A DNA stretch of 63,513 nt from Candidatus Merdisoma merdipullorum. GTDB taxonomy: Bacteria; Bacillota; Clostridia; Lachnospirales; Lachnospiraceae. The position numbers and the translations under genes are program-made. The stretch spans positions 1-63,513 of the forward strand of contig DVLE01000083.1 in NCBI GenBank assembly GCA_018715645.1, in the 5' to 3' direction. Below the pieces are notes generated by a model, which was not told where the DNA came from, did no database searches, and saw only the letters and a list, made by a program, of their open reading frames with translations. Below are positions 1-7,697 of the stretch, piece after piece. Numbering within the stretch: the first letter of the stretch is position 1; each line of letters starts with the position of its first letter.

Positions 1-284
1 CCCTGATGCAGAATGATTCCTCCGATCAGCTGTACCCGGTAATGCTCCATCCCAAGCACACGTCTTGCCGCCTCACGAACAGCCGCAAAAGCATCCACCA
101 GCAGATCGTCCAATGTCTCGCCGTTCTCCAGGCGCTGCTTGAACTCTCTCGTCTTTCCTTTCAGTTCCTCATCCGACAGCTTCATCATCTCCGGCCGTAA
201 AGCCTCGATCTTATCTGCCAGAGGATAGATCAGTTTTAATTCGCGCTCGCTGTGCGTGCCGAATACCTTTGTCAAAAAACCCAT
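1..284 (-). CDS. secA: SecA preprotein translocase ATPase, N-terminal part (runs off window)
   Basis: Reading leftward from the ATG at 284 gives a protein starting [17 protein letters not shown], with the motif EELKGKT and ending at the window edge in [15 protein letters not shown]. This is the conserved N-terminus of SecA, the ATPase that drives proteins through the SecYEG channel. About 94 codons are present; the motor core lies outside. It follows hpf on the same strand, the usual hpf-secA order in Firmicutes. It has its own promoter (352-380) and a small hairpin just ahead of the ribosome site. Identity is certain from the N-terminal motifs. Confidence 0.95.
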   Translation of the reverse strand, partial: MGFLTKVFGTHSERELKLIYPLADKIEALRPEMMKLSDEELKGKTREFKQRLENGETLDDLLVDAFAAVREAARRVLGMEHYRVQLIGGIILHQ

Positions 285-302
285 CTGATTACTCCAATCC
301 TT

Positions 303-320
303 CGCCTTTACTCAAAGGCG
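303..320 (-). promoter_or_regulatory. Hairpin in the secA 5' leader
   Basis: The arms CGCCTTT and AAAGGCG form a 7-bp stem with a 4-nt loop, ending about 18 nt before the secA start codon and directly upstream of the likely ribosome site. It lies downstream of the predicted secA promoter, so it would be in the leader transcript. A role in translation control is only a possibility; no leader peptide resembling SecM was found. Confidence 0.4.
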
Positions 321-351
321 CTTTCTCATTTCAGACAATACTCCGTTTTGT

Positions 352-380
352 ATTTTAGCACTATATGGCTCATTATTCAA
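352..380 (-). promoter_or_regulatory. Sigma-A promoter for secA
   Basis: On the minus strand, TTGAAT (375-380) and TAAAAT (352-357) are separated by exactly 17 nt. The predicted start of transcription is about 60 nt upstream of secA. It lies between the hpf 3' hairpin and secA, so secA can be transcribed independently of hpf. Confidence 0.65.
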
Positions 381-414
381 GAAAAAAGAAAGTCTGAATT
401 TGTATAAACATTGT

Positions 415-447
415 CGGGGCAGGAAAGACTTTGTCCTTCCTGCCCCG
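415..447 (-). terminator. Hairpin downstream of hpf, possible terminator or attenuator
   Basis: CGGGGCAGGAAAGAC and its near-perfect complement form a 15-bp stem with one mismatch and a 3-nt loop. It starts about 20 nt after the hpf stop codon. No clean U-tract follows immediately, so it may be a weak terminator or an mRNA-stabilising structure between hpf and secA. Confidence 0.55.
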
Positions 448-468
448 TCTGTTTCTTTATTTCCGGAT

Positions 469-993
469 TTATTTCTCCGGCTCCAGAAGCCCGTAGGTAT
501 TGCCTTTTCTCTTATAGACCACATTGACCTGATCGGTCTCGGCATTCACGAATACATAGAAGCTGTGTCCCAGCATCTCCATCTGTACGCAGGCGTCTTC
601 CGGATACATGGGCTTTAAATCGTACTGCTTGGTACGGATGATGCGTACCTCCTCGTCCTCAGCCTCTTTCTCAATGAACTCCTGGCGGAAGTTTCCGCCG
701 CCCTGCTCGCGCTGTACAATCTTGTTCTTGTATTTGCGGAGCTGGCGCTCGATCACTTCTTCCACCAGATCAATAGACACATACATATCATTGCTTACCT
801 GCTCGGAGCGGATTACCGTCCCCTTTACAGGAATCGTAACCTCGATTTTCTGCCTCTCTTTCTCAACACTCAGTGTCACCTGCACTTCCGTGTCCGGAGT
901 AAAATAGCGCTCCAGCTTCCCAAGCTTATCTGTAATCGCTGTCCGAAGCCCCTCTGTCACATCAATGTTCTTTCCGCTGATAATATAACGCAT
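469..993 (-). CDS. hpf: Ribosome hibernation promotion factor, long form
   Basis: The 174-residue product starts MRYIISGKNIDVTEGL. It has the two-part layout of long HPF: an N-terminal RaiA/YfiA domain (about 1-100) and a C-terminal dimerisation domain (about 115-174, with the DACVQMEMLGHSFYVF segment). Long HPF proteins pair 70S ribosomes into inactive 100S dimers in stationary phase. An open frame extends 25 codons further upstream, but AAAGGAG sits 7 nt before the ATG at 993, which fixes the start. It is separated from secA by a hairpin. The likely promoter lies inside the end of hisA and overlaps a perfect palindrome. Confidence 0.95.
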   Translation of the reverse strand: MRYIISGKNIDVTEGLRTAITDKLGKLERYFTPDTEVQVTLSVEKERQKIEVTIPVKGTVIRSEQVSNDMYVSIDLVEEVIERQLRKYKNKIVQREQGGGNFRQEFIEKEAEDEEVRIIRTKQYDLKPMYPEDACVQMEMLGHSFYVFVNAETDQVNVVYKRKGNTYGLLEPEK

Positions 994-1112
994 AGACTCA
1001 ACTCCTTTACGCTTTTTAGGCTTACGCCCTAAGGTACAGACACGGGAACTTCTCTCCGTTTTTCCCATCCTGTACTATCCTAAACCGGCAAAAGTTTCTG
1101 CGTCCCTGCCAG

Positions 1113-1128
1113 CTTAGATTAATCTAAG
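1113..1128. promoter_or_regulatory. 16-bp perfect palindrome at the predicted hpf transcription start
   Basis: CTTAGATTAATCTAAG is a perfect 16-bp palindrome centred at 1120.5. It overlaps the hisA stop codon and the -10 box of the predicted hpf promoter. Its centre falls about where transcription would begin, which is the position expected of a repressor operator. The regulator is unknown. Confidence 0.45.
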
Positions 1129-1889
1129 TATACCACATTCTGGTAGGGGATACAACCGCCAAAAAGGTCCAGGGCGCTTCCTATGGTCACATCCACACGC
1201 CCTTTTCCAAGCTCTTTAAGAAGCCCCAGATCCTCCATGTTTCCCACGCCTCCGGCGTAGGTGACAGGGATGCCCTCCCAGACGCCCAGCATCCGTACAA
1301 GCTCCTGCTCGATTCCCGAAGCCTTACCCTCCACGTCCACCGCATGGATCAGAAATTCACTGCAGCTTTCCGACAGTTCCGTCAAAAGCTCAGGAGTCAC
1401 TCTCACATCCGTAAACTTCTGCCAGCGATCGGTGACTACATAGTACTCCCCGTCCCGCTTCCGGCAGCTTAGATCCAGCACCAGGCGTTCCTTTCCTACA
1501 GTATTCCTCATTTTTTCCAGATTATCATACTGAATCCTGCCATCCTGGAATACATAAGAAGTCACAATCACCTGAGAGGCCCCTGCCTCCAGCCAGATTT
1601 CCGCGTTCTCCGGCGTGACTCCGCCTCCAAGCTGCAGGCCGCCGGGCCAGGTCCCAAGAGCCAGGACCGCCTGTTTCCTGGTCGCCTCATAGTATGGCGA
1701 GCCCTCTTTGTTCAGCAGAATAACATGTCCGCCCTCCAGGCCGTCCCGCTTATAAAGAGAAGCGTACCAGGAAGCGCTCTGCCCTGATACAAAATTTTCC
1801 TTTGCCAAGTCTCCCCGGTCCCGCAGGCTTCCGCCGACGATCTGCTTTACTTTTCCATTGTGAATATCTATACATGGACGAAATCGCAT
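1119..1889 (-). CDS. hisA: Phosphoribosylformimino-AICAR ribotide isomerase, eukaryotic-type HisA
   Basis: The 256-residue protein is a (beta/alpha)8 barrel enzyme of histidine synthesis, opening ProFAR to PRFAR. Its segments CIDIHNGKVKQIVGG, LVLDLSCRKRDG, FLIHAVDVEG, TYAGGV and DVTIGSALDLFGG follow yeast His6, as recalled, more closely than the usual bacterial HisA. The probable catalytic aspartates are D8 in CIDIHNG and the D of LVLDLSC. The gene starts 1 nt after the radA stop and no other his gene is in the window. The assignment to the isomerase is strong; the eukaryotic-type grouping rests on remembered motifs. Confidence 0.88.
   Translation of the reverse strand: MRFRPCIDIHNGKVKQIVGGSLRDRGDLAKENFVSGQSASWYASLYKRDGLEGGHVILLNKEGSPYYEATRKQAVLALGTWPGGLQLGGGVTPENAEIWLEAGASQVIVTSYVFQDGRIQYDNLEKMRNTVGKERLVLDLSCRKRDGEYYVVTDRWQKFTDVRVTPELLTELSESCSEFLIHAVDVEGKASGIEQELVRMLGVWEGIPVTYAGGVGNMEDLGLLKELGKGRVDVTIGSALDLFGGCIPYQNVVYLD
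1127..1155 (-). promoter_or_regulatory. Promoter for hpf, extended -10
   Basis: TTGTAT (1150-1155) and TATACT (1127-1132) on the minus strand are 17 nt apart. The -10 is preceded by TGG, the extended -10 form. It lies at the 3' end of the hisA coding sequence and gives hpf its own transcript. Confidence 0.55.
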
Positions 1890-1890
1890 A

Positions 1891-3252
1891 TCAAATCACC
1901 TTCACCGCATCGGCTACTGTCCGAACGCCGCAGAGCCGGACGCCTTCCACTTTTCCTATCTGTTCCCGGCAGACTTCCGGAAGAATCACCGTCGTAAATC
2001 CCAGCTTCTTTGCCTCCTGCACCCGCTTGTCCGCCTGGCTGACGGCGCGTACCTCGCCGCTTAGGCCCACCTCGCCAAAGGCCATCACTTTTTCATCAAT
2101 CGCCTTGTCCCTCGCGCTGGATACCACCGCCAGCACCACTCCCAAATCTATGGCCGGCTCATTGATGCGGATGCCTCCCGCGATGTTGATATAGACGTCG
2201 CTGTTGGAAAGAGGCAGATTCAGTCTCTTTTCCAGAACCGCCAAGAGAAGGTTGACCCGGTTGTAATCCATACCTGCAGCCGTCCTCCTGGGCATAGCCA
2301 GAGGGCTTCTGCAGACCAAAGCCTGAATTTCCAAAAGAATGGGCCGGGTCCCTTCCACGGAACAGGCCACCACAGAGCCGGAAGCCGCCTCCGGCCTGCC
2401 GTTCAGCATATATTCCGAAGGATTTTTCACTTCTGCGAGACCATCCTCCCTCATCTCAAAAACACCTATCTCATTTGTAGAGCCGAAACGATTCTTCACC
2501 GCCCGCAGGATGCGGTAGGAGGCATGGCGGTCCCCCTCAAAATACAGAACCGTATCCACCATATGCTCCAGAACCCTTGGCCCTGCCACAGTCCCCTCCT
2601 TGGTCACATGTCCCACGATAAAAACGGTAATCCCAAGTCCCTTCGCAAGCTGCATCAGAACGGAAGTGGATTCCCGCACCTGGGACACGCTGCCTGGCGC
2701 TGAACTGATATTTTCATTGTACATGGTCTGGATGGAATCAATGATCACGACCTGCGGCTTATCAGAGCGAATCGTCTCCTGAATTGTATCCAGATTCGTC
2801 TCACAGAGCAGACGCAGCCTGTCGGAAAAGCTTCCGAGACGATCAGCCCGCAGCCTGATCTGCCTTAAGGATTCCTCCCCGGAGATATACAGCACGTCGT
2901 GACCGTCCGCTGCCAGCCTGCGGCAGACCTGAAGCAGTAGCGTGGACTTTCCGATTCCGGGATCTCCTCCTACCAGAACAAGAGAACCCGGCACAATGCC
3001 GCCTCCGAGCACCCTGTCCAGCTCCTCCGTACCTGTGCCAAGCCGTTCTTCCTCTTTCATCTCAATAGAAGAAAGGCAGACCGGCGCTGCGGCTGCCTTT
3101 CTTTCTTCCCGCGCCCGTCCAGCGCTCTTTTTTTCAACAGTTTCCTCTACAAAGGTATTCCACTCCCTGCAGCCCGGACACTGCCCCAGCCATTTGGGTG
3201 ATTCGTATCCGCAGCTCTGACAGAAGAATACCGTCGTCCTGCCTTTTGCCAT
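1891..3252 (-). CDS. radA: DNA repair protein RadA (Sms)
   Basis: The 453-residue protein has the RadA order of domains. A four-cysteine zinc finger comes first (C11, C14, C25, C28), followed by a RecA-like ATPase with Walker A GGDPGIGKST at 95-104, the RadA-specific KNRFG motif near 254, and a C-terminal Lon-like domain (IAGGIRINEPAIDL region). RadA drives branch migration during recombination and is a hexameric helicase on D-loops. It sits 8 nt downstream of a small conserved gene, with clpC further upstream, a clpC-radA linkage common in Firmicutes. Confidence 0.97.
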   Translation of the reverse strand: MAKGRTTVFFCQSCGYESPKWLGQCPGCREWNTFVEETVEKKSAGRAREERKAAAAPVCLSSIEMKEEERLGTGTEELDRVLGGGIVPGSLVLVGGDPGIGKSTLLLQVCRRLAADGHDVLYISGEESLRQIRLRADRLGSFSDRLRLLCETNLDTIQETIRSDKPQVVIIDSIQTMYNENISSAPGSVSQVRESTSVLMQLAKGLGITVFIVGHVTKEGTVAGPRVLEHMVDTVLYFEGDRHASYRILRAVKNRFGSTNEIGVFEMREDGLAEVKNPSEYMLNGRPEAASGSVVACSVEGTRPILLEIQALVCRSPLAMPRRTAAGMDYNRVNLLLAVLEKRLNLPLSNSDVYINIAGGIRINEPAIDLGVVLAVVSSARDKAIDEKVMAFGEVGLSGEVRAVSQADKRVQEAKKLGFTTVILPEVCREQIGKVEGVRLCGVRTVADAVKVI

Positions 3253-3260
3253 AACCCTTC

Positions 3261-3674
3261 CTATGCTTTCAATACCTTTACGCTTACGGCCTTCCTGCTG
3301 CCAAGCTCCACGCTCAGCACCAGCTTGCCGCCAAGTCCGGTCTTAATCGCTCCTGTGCTTACGCCGTCCACCAGAGTCAGATACTCCGTATCATCCTCCA
3401 TACCCAGCGTAATCTGCGCGTCCTCCGGCCCCTCGACCTGAAATTCCACGCTGTCGGCATCCGCACGGAAATGCTCTACCGCAGTTCCCGGTACAGACTC
3501 ATATACGAACATATCATTGCGCTCCAGCTTTGTAATCTCCCGGAATGTCTTAACCTTGTAGAGATCTCCCTGACACTCGAAGTCCTGCTTCTTCGTCTTC
3601 GCTGCCAGCTCGTAATCTCCAAAGCTGATGCTTCCGTCTGCCTCTGCACGGATTAATTCCTTCACTGCTGCCAT
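3261..3674 (-). CDS. Conserved 137-residue protein, often labelled endosialidase-like in Lachnospiraceae
   Basis: The protein begins MAAVKELIRAEADGSISFG and has no signal peptide or membrane segment. It looks like a small beta-rich domain, with SVEFQVEGPEDAQITL and a glycine-rich GAIKTGLGGKL stretch. Homologues I recall from Lachnospiraceae carry an 'endosialidase' label that no catalytic motif here supports. An upstream in-frame ATG (3692) exists, but GGGGAGGAC sits at the right distance from the ATG at 3674. It lies between clpC and radA and probably shares their transcript, with a possible own promoter at 3725. Function unknown. Confidence 0.8.
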   Translation of the reverse strand: MAAVKELIRAEADGSISFGDYELAAKTKKQDFECQGDLYKVKTFREITKLERNDMFVYESVPGTAVEHFRADADSVEFQVEGPEDAQITLGMEDDTEYLTLVDGVSTGAIKTGLGGKLVLSVELGSRKAVSVKVLKA

Positions 3675-3724
3675 TTCTTTCGTCCTCCCCAATCGGATTC
3701 TTCTCTTTCTTCATTGATGTCTTG

Positions 3725-3753
3725 ATTATAAACGATCCCTGTCTGTATTTCCA
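3725..3753 (-). promoter_or_regulatory. Possible promoter ahead of the small gene before radA
   Basis: A perfect TATAAT (3725-3730) lies on the minus strand in the clpC-3674 gap. The matching -35, TGGAAA at 3748-3753 with 17-nt spacing, is weak. It would start a transcript covering the small gene, radA and hisA. Confidence 0.4.
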
Positions 3754-3777
3754 GCACTTTTTTCACCGGTCCACCTA

Positions 3778-6213
3778 TCATGCAAAAGTAATCTTTCCCT
3801 TGCGCATGGTCACCGTCACCTCGTCCCCCCGTTTGATTTGGCCAGAAAGAATCCCGTCCGCCAGCGCGTCCTCTACCTGGGTCTGAATCGCTCTCCTCAA
3901 GGGACGCGCTCCATATTTTACGTCATAAGCCGTATCCACAATATGAACCTTTACACTGTCGCGAACCTTGAGCGTAATTCCCATCTGCTCCTTGCAGCGG
4001 CTGATAAGCTCCTTAAACAGAATCGAGACAATCTGCTTCATCTGCTCCTTGTTCAGCGCATGGAATACGATGATCTCATCGATTCGGTTTAAAAACTCAG
4101 GTTTGAACATCCGGCGTACCTCTTCCATAACGCTTGACTTCATTGCCTCATAATTCTGCTTTTCATCGTCTTTTGAAGCAAAGCCCAGGCGCTTCGGAGA
4201 CACGATGGAACCTGCTCCCGCGTTGGAGGTCATAATAATCACCGTATTCTTAAAGTCCACCGTACGCCCCTGGGAATCTGTGATGCGCCCGTCGTCCAGT
4301 ACCTGAAGCAAAATATTGAATACGTCGGGATGTGCCTTCTCAATCTCGTCAAACAGAATAACCGTATAAGGATTCCGGCGTACCTTCTCCGAAAGCTGGC
4401 CGCCATCGTCGTGACCCACGTATCCGGGAGGCGCTCCGATCAGTTTGGATACGCTGTGCTTCTCCATATACTCAGACATATCGACGCGGATCATGGCTTC
4501 CTCCCTGCCGAACAGGACCTCCGCCAAAGCCTTTGAAAGCTCCGTCTTTCCTACACCTGTAGGTCCCAGGAACAAAAAGGAACCTATGGGACGTCCCGGA
4601 TCCTTAAGGCCCACGCGGCCCCTGCGGACTGCTCTCGCCACAGCAGTCACCGCCTCATCCTGCGCGATCACCCGCTTGTGCAGAATCTTTTCCAGCTTCT
4701 GAAGACGCTGTGTCTCCGTCTCCGCCAGCTTGCTGACCGGAATCTTCGTCCAATCTGAAACGATCTGCGCGATCTCATTTTCTCCTACCGTCAGCGCCTT
4801 TCTGCTCCGGCTGCGCCCCGCTTTCGCGCGCTCCTTTGCAAGCTTTTCCTCTATCCCGGCGCGCTCCTTCCGAAGTCCGGCCGCACGATCAAATTCCTGA
4901 TCCCGTACGGCTTCCTCCATATCCTCCAAAAGTTCCGCGCTGCGCCGCTCCAGCTCCGCCGCCGTATGCACGGTCTGCGTGCCTCCCAGCCGGACCCTGG
5001 CGGCGGCCTCGTCCATCAGGTCAATGGCCTTGTCCGGCAGAAAGCGGTCGCTGATATAACGCTTGGACAGCTTTACCGCAGCCTCCAGCGCTTCGTCGGT
5101 GATCTCCACCTGGTGATGACGCTCATAATTCTTCCGGATTCCCTTCAGGATCGCCACAGTCTCTTCCTCGCTGGGCTCCTCCACCATGATGGGCTGGAAG
5201 CGGCGCTCCAGAGCCGCGTCCTTCTCAATATGCTTCCGGTACTCCTCCACCGTCGTCGCTCCAATCACCTGAAGCTCTCCTCTGGAAAGGGCCGGCTTTA
5301 AAATATTGGAAGCGTCCATGGCTCCCTCAGCCCCTCCGGCTCCGATGAGCGTATGCAGCTCGTCGATGAACAGCAGGACATTACCTGCCTGCATCACCTC
5401 TTCCATCACGTTTTTAATGCGTTCCTCAAATTCCCCGCGGTACTTGGAACCTGCCACCATACCGGACAGATCAAGAGTCAACACCCGCTTTCCCTTCACA
5501 GAATCCGGCACAGCTCCTTCTACAATCCGTTCCGCAAGTCCTTCCACAATAGCAGTCTTTCCGACTCCCGGTTCTCCGATCAGGCAGGGGTTATTTTTCG
5601 TCCGGCGGCTTAAGGTCTGTATCAGACGGCGAATCTCATCCTCCCGGCCAATACACGGCTCCAGCTTTCTCTCCCTGGCAAGCTCCGTCAGATCACGGCT
5701 GTACTGCTCTAACGCCTGGGTGCCGCGTCCCTGGCCCTTCTGGCTCCGGGCAAATTCCTCCCGGTACTCCTTTCCGGTCCGTCCCATGGAATCCAGCATA
5801 GCGGAATACAGCTCTCTTACACTTACATTCATCGTATTCAGCAGACGGCTGGCCGCGCATTCCACATCCTTCAGCATCGCGATCAGAATATGCTCAGTCC
5901 CGATCTGTCTCTCACGAAATCTTTCCGCCTCCTGGCCAGCTTCCTTCAGAATCTTCTCTGCCCGCGGCGTGAAGCCGGAAGGCTCCAGCAAAGCGACGCT
6001 GCCTTCCGGTGAAATCAGATCCCGGATCAGGCTTACAAGCGTATCCTCATCTACTTTACGCTCCGATAGAAGCTGGGCTGCCGCGCAGTTTTTTTCCCGC
6101 AGAATGGCAATCAGAATATGCTCGGTTCCAACGTAATTCTGTCCAAGCTCTTTCGACACCTTTCCGGCCTGCTTCAATACATTCGCAGCCTTCTCTGTAT
6201 AATTTTCAAACAT
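3778..6213 (-). CDS. clpC: ATP-dependent Clp protease ATPase subunit ClpC
   Basis: The 811-residue product is an HSP100 unfoldase that feeds substrates to ClpP. Visible parts in order are two Clp-N repeats (TEHILIAILRE and TEHILIAMLKD), a first AAA+ domain with Walker A GEPGVGKT, a middle region with a UVR motif (EEAVRDQEFDRAAGLRKE), and a second AAA+ domain with GPTGVGKT and the DEIEKAHPDVFNILL Walker B. The C-terminal domain ends RKGKITFA. AGGAGGAAATAT before the ATG at 6213 fixes the start, 12 codons inside the longer frame. The usual ctsR-mcsA-mcsB partners are absent upstream and no CtsR box was seen. Confidence 0.97.
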   Translation of the reverse strand: MFENYTEKAANVLKQAGKVSKELGQNYVGTEHILIAILREKNCAAAQLLSERKVDEDTLVSLIRDLISPEGSVALLEPSGFTPRAEKILKEAGQEAERFRERQIGTEHILIAMLKDVECAASRLLNTMNVSVRELYSAMLDSMGRTGKEYREEFARSQKGQGRGTQALEQYSRDLTELARERKLEPCIGREDEIRRLIQTLSRRTKNNPCLIGEPGVGKTAIVEGLAERIVEGAVPDSVKGKRVLTLDLSGMVAGSKYRGEFEERIKNVMEEVMQAGNVLLFIDELHTLIGAGGAEGAMDASNILKPALSRGELQVIGATTVEEYRKHIEKDAALERRFQPIMVEEPSEEETVAILKGIRKNYERHHQVEITDEALEAAVKLSKRYISDRFLPDKAIDLMDEAAARVRLGGTQTVHTAAELERRSAELLEDMEEAVRDQEFDRAAGLRKERAGIEEKLAKERAKAGRSRSRKALTVGENEIAQIVSDWTKIPVSKLAETETQRLQKLEKILHKRVIAQDEAVTAVARAVRRGRVGLKDPGRPIGSFLFLGPTGVGKTELSKALAEVLFGREEAMIRVDMSEYMEKHSVSKLIGAPPGYVGHDDGGQLSEKVRRNPYTVILFDEIEKAHPDVFNILLQVLDDGRITDSQGRTVDFKNTVIIMTSNAGAGSIVSPKRLGFASKDDEKQNYEAMKSSVMEEVRRMFKPEFLNRIDEIIVFHALNKEQMKQIVSILFKELISRCKEQMGITLKVRDSVKVHIVDTAYDVKYGARPLRRAIQTQVEDALADGILSGQIKRGDEVTVTMRKGKITFA

Positions 6214-6328
6214 ATATTTCCTCCTGTTACAATGGGCGAGGTTCATCACCCCGCCCTTCTCTTTTGCCGCCGCTGTTCTTTGTCTTCACAGCCGCGTTCG
6301 TCTCATCATAACTGTACGGTCATCCGCA

Positions 6329-7486
6329 TCACAGATTAAAATCATCCAGATCCAGAATCTCGATATCGAAGTCGTCATCGTCGGAATCTTCAGCCGGCGT
6401 TTCCTTTCCTGCCTTTGCCTTTCCTGCTTTCTTCTCCACTTCTTCCACAGCGCTCATATCGATCTGCGGAAGGTTCGCGGTAAGACTCAGATCCGGCTTT
6501 TCCTCTGTATCTTCCCCGTCCTCCTGATAGTCTTCGTAATCTTCATCCTCATCCGCATAATCCTTATCTCTGGACCGTCTCTCATTTACCGCAGCCAGAA
6601 AATCGTCAAAATCATCTTCCTCGTCTTCCTTCTGTCTGCGTTTTGAGAACAAACCTCCCTTTCTGGACGGCTTTTCGTCGTCTTCCGGTTCTTCGTCCTC
6701 ATCCTCGTCATCGTCATAATACTCATATTCCGCATTGCGGCTTCTGATTGCAAATACAATCACCAGCACCAGCAGAACCACGCTCAGCACGGCGAGGCCT
6801 ATAATAATATATAAGCGCTGGCTCAAAGAAGATGCGCTGCTCTCCTTCAGATCTGTCAGCTCGTTCTGCAGGGCCGTGACAAGTCCCTGGGAACCGAACT
6901 GACCCAAATCCTGCTGAAAGGTTCCCTGAGCCGGATCATACCAGTACCAGCCTGCAGATCCGTCAGGCGCCGCGGCGTATACCAGATACAGGGCTGTATC
7001 GGCGTTTGCCTGATACGCAGTGTAACTCTGGCCATTTACATCAATGGTTGTCTGGACTAAAGAGGCTGCGTCCGTATAGGCCTCTGCCGGTTCCTGCACC
7101 GTATAGGAGGGCGCGGGACTCTCTGACACAGGTTCCTCAGTCTCAGCCGGAGCCTCTGTATCATCCGTTCCGGTCACGGTCAGAAGATCGGACCGCAGCC
7201 AGCCCGTCACTTCCTGTCCGTCCTGAGTAAAGCTGACATTGTACCAGGTGCTTCCTCCGCTTTCCGTCTCCCCTATGACATCCACTGTGTCTCCTGAAGC
7301 AAGGGAACCGACCAGCTCCGCGTCTGTAGACGCCTCCTGGCGCACTCTGGCGCTCTCCACAGAAACCGTTCCTGTACGGGCCGCATAGCCGCGGATGCCA
7401 GACGCCAGGAACAGCGCGCAGGCCACACACATGGTTATCCATCCACAGTATCTCATAACTCCCCGTCTCCGGTAAAGTTTTTTCAT
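6329..7486 (-). CDS. SH3b-domain membrane protein with very acidic cytoplasmic tail
   Basis: The 385-residue protein has four parts. An N-terminal hydrophobic signal/anchor (YCGWITMCVACALFLASG) is followed by a bacterial SH3 domain (about 35-100, RVRQEASTDAELVGSLASGD). A Ser/Pro/Glu-rich linker with a further small domain comes next, then a membrane helix near 230-250 (YIIIGLAVLSVVLLVLVIVF). The tail is rich in Asp/Glu (EYEYYDDDEDEDEEPEDDE, ending DSDDDDFDIEILDLDDFNL). GGAGG 8 nt before the ATG at 7486 chooses this start over earlier Mets. A consensus promoter lies at 7568-7596. SH3b domains bind cell-wall peptides, so an envelope-sensing role is possible, but function is unknown. Confidence 0.8.
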   Translation of the reverse strand: MKKLYRRRGVMRYCGWITMCVACALFLASGIRGYAARTGTVSVESARVRQEASTDAELVGSLASGDTVDVIGETESGGSTWYNVSFTQDGQEVTGWLRSDLLTVTGTDDTEAPAETEEPVSESPAPSYTVQEPAEAYTDAASLVQTTIDVNGQSYTAYQANADTALYLVYAAAPDGSAGWYWYDPAQGTFQQDLGQFGSQGLVTALQNELTDLKESSASSLSQRLYIIIGLAVLSVVLLVLVIVFAIRSRNAEYEYYDDDEDEDEEPEDDEKPSRKGGLFSKRRQKEDEEDDFDDFLAAVNERRSRDKDYADEDEDYEDYQEDGEDTEEKPDLSLTANLPQIDMSAVEEVEKKAGKAKAGKETPAEDSDDDDFDIEILDLDDFNL

Positions 7487-7567
7487 TCTTTTATCCTCCA
7501 TTATCACATATCTTGTGGTTATGCTTCTTTCCAAACCGCATCATCTGGTTCGTATTATGCTGCCCTT

Positions 7568-7596
7568 ATTATAATCGTTCAGACCTTCGTTGTCAA
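7568..7596 (-). promoter_or_regulatory. Consensus sigma-A promoter for the SH3b gene
   Basis: On the minus strand, TTGACA (7591-7596) and TATAAT (7568-7573) are perfect and 17 nt apart. It overlaps the region upstream of feoB, and the AT-rich -10 area is nearly palindromic. Confidence 0.85.
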
Positions 7597-7610
7597 ATAA
7601 CAGATTCTTG

Positions 7611-7629
7611 CATAATGATACTATAGCTG
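7611..7629 (+). promoter_or_regulatory. Possible Fur-like site upstream of feoB
   Basis: CATAATGATACTATAGC matches the left part of the Fur box consensus (GATAATGATAATCATTATC) at about 10 of the first 12 positions but diverges in the right half. It lies between the divergent SH3b promoter and the likely feoB start. Iron control would fit FeoB; the match alone is weak. Confidence 0.3.
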
Positions 7630-7697
7630 CAAATCACATCCGGACCGCCCTTTGGGGTGACTTGCAGCTCTATATCCAACACTGCGGGGTGAATCGA

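Noticed and set aside
994..1118. raiA-type structured RNA ahead of hpf
   Set aside because: The gap is about 125 nt and largely explained by a promoter and palindrome; it is too short for the full motif as I remember it.
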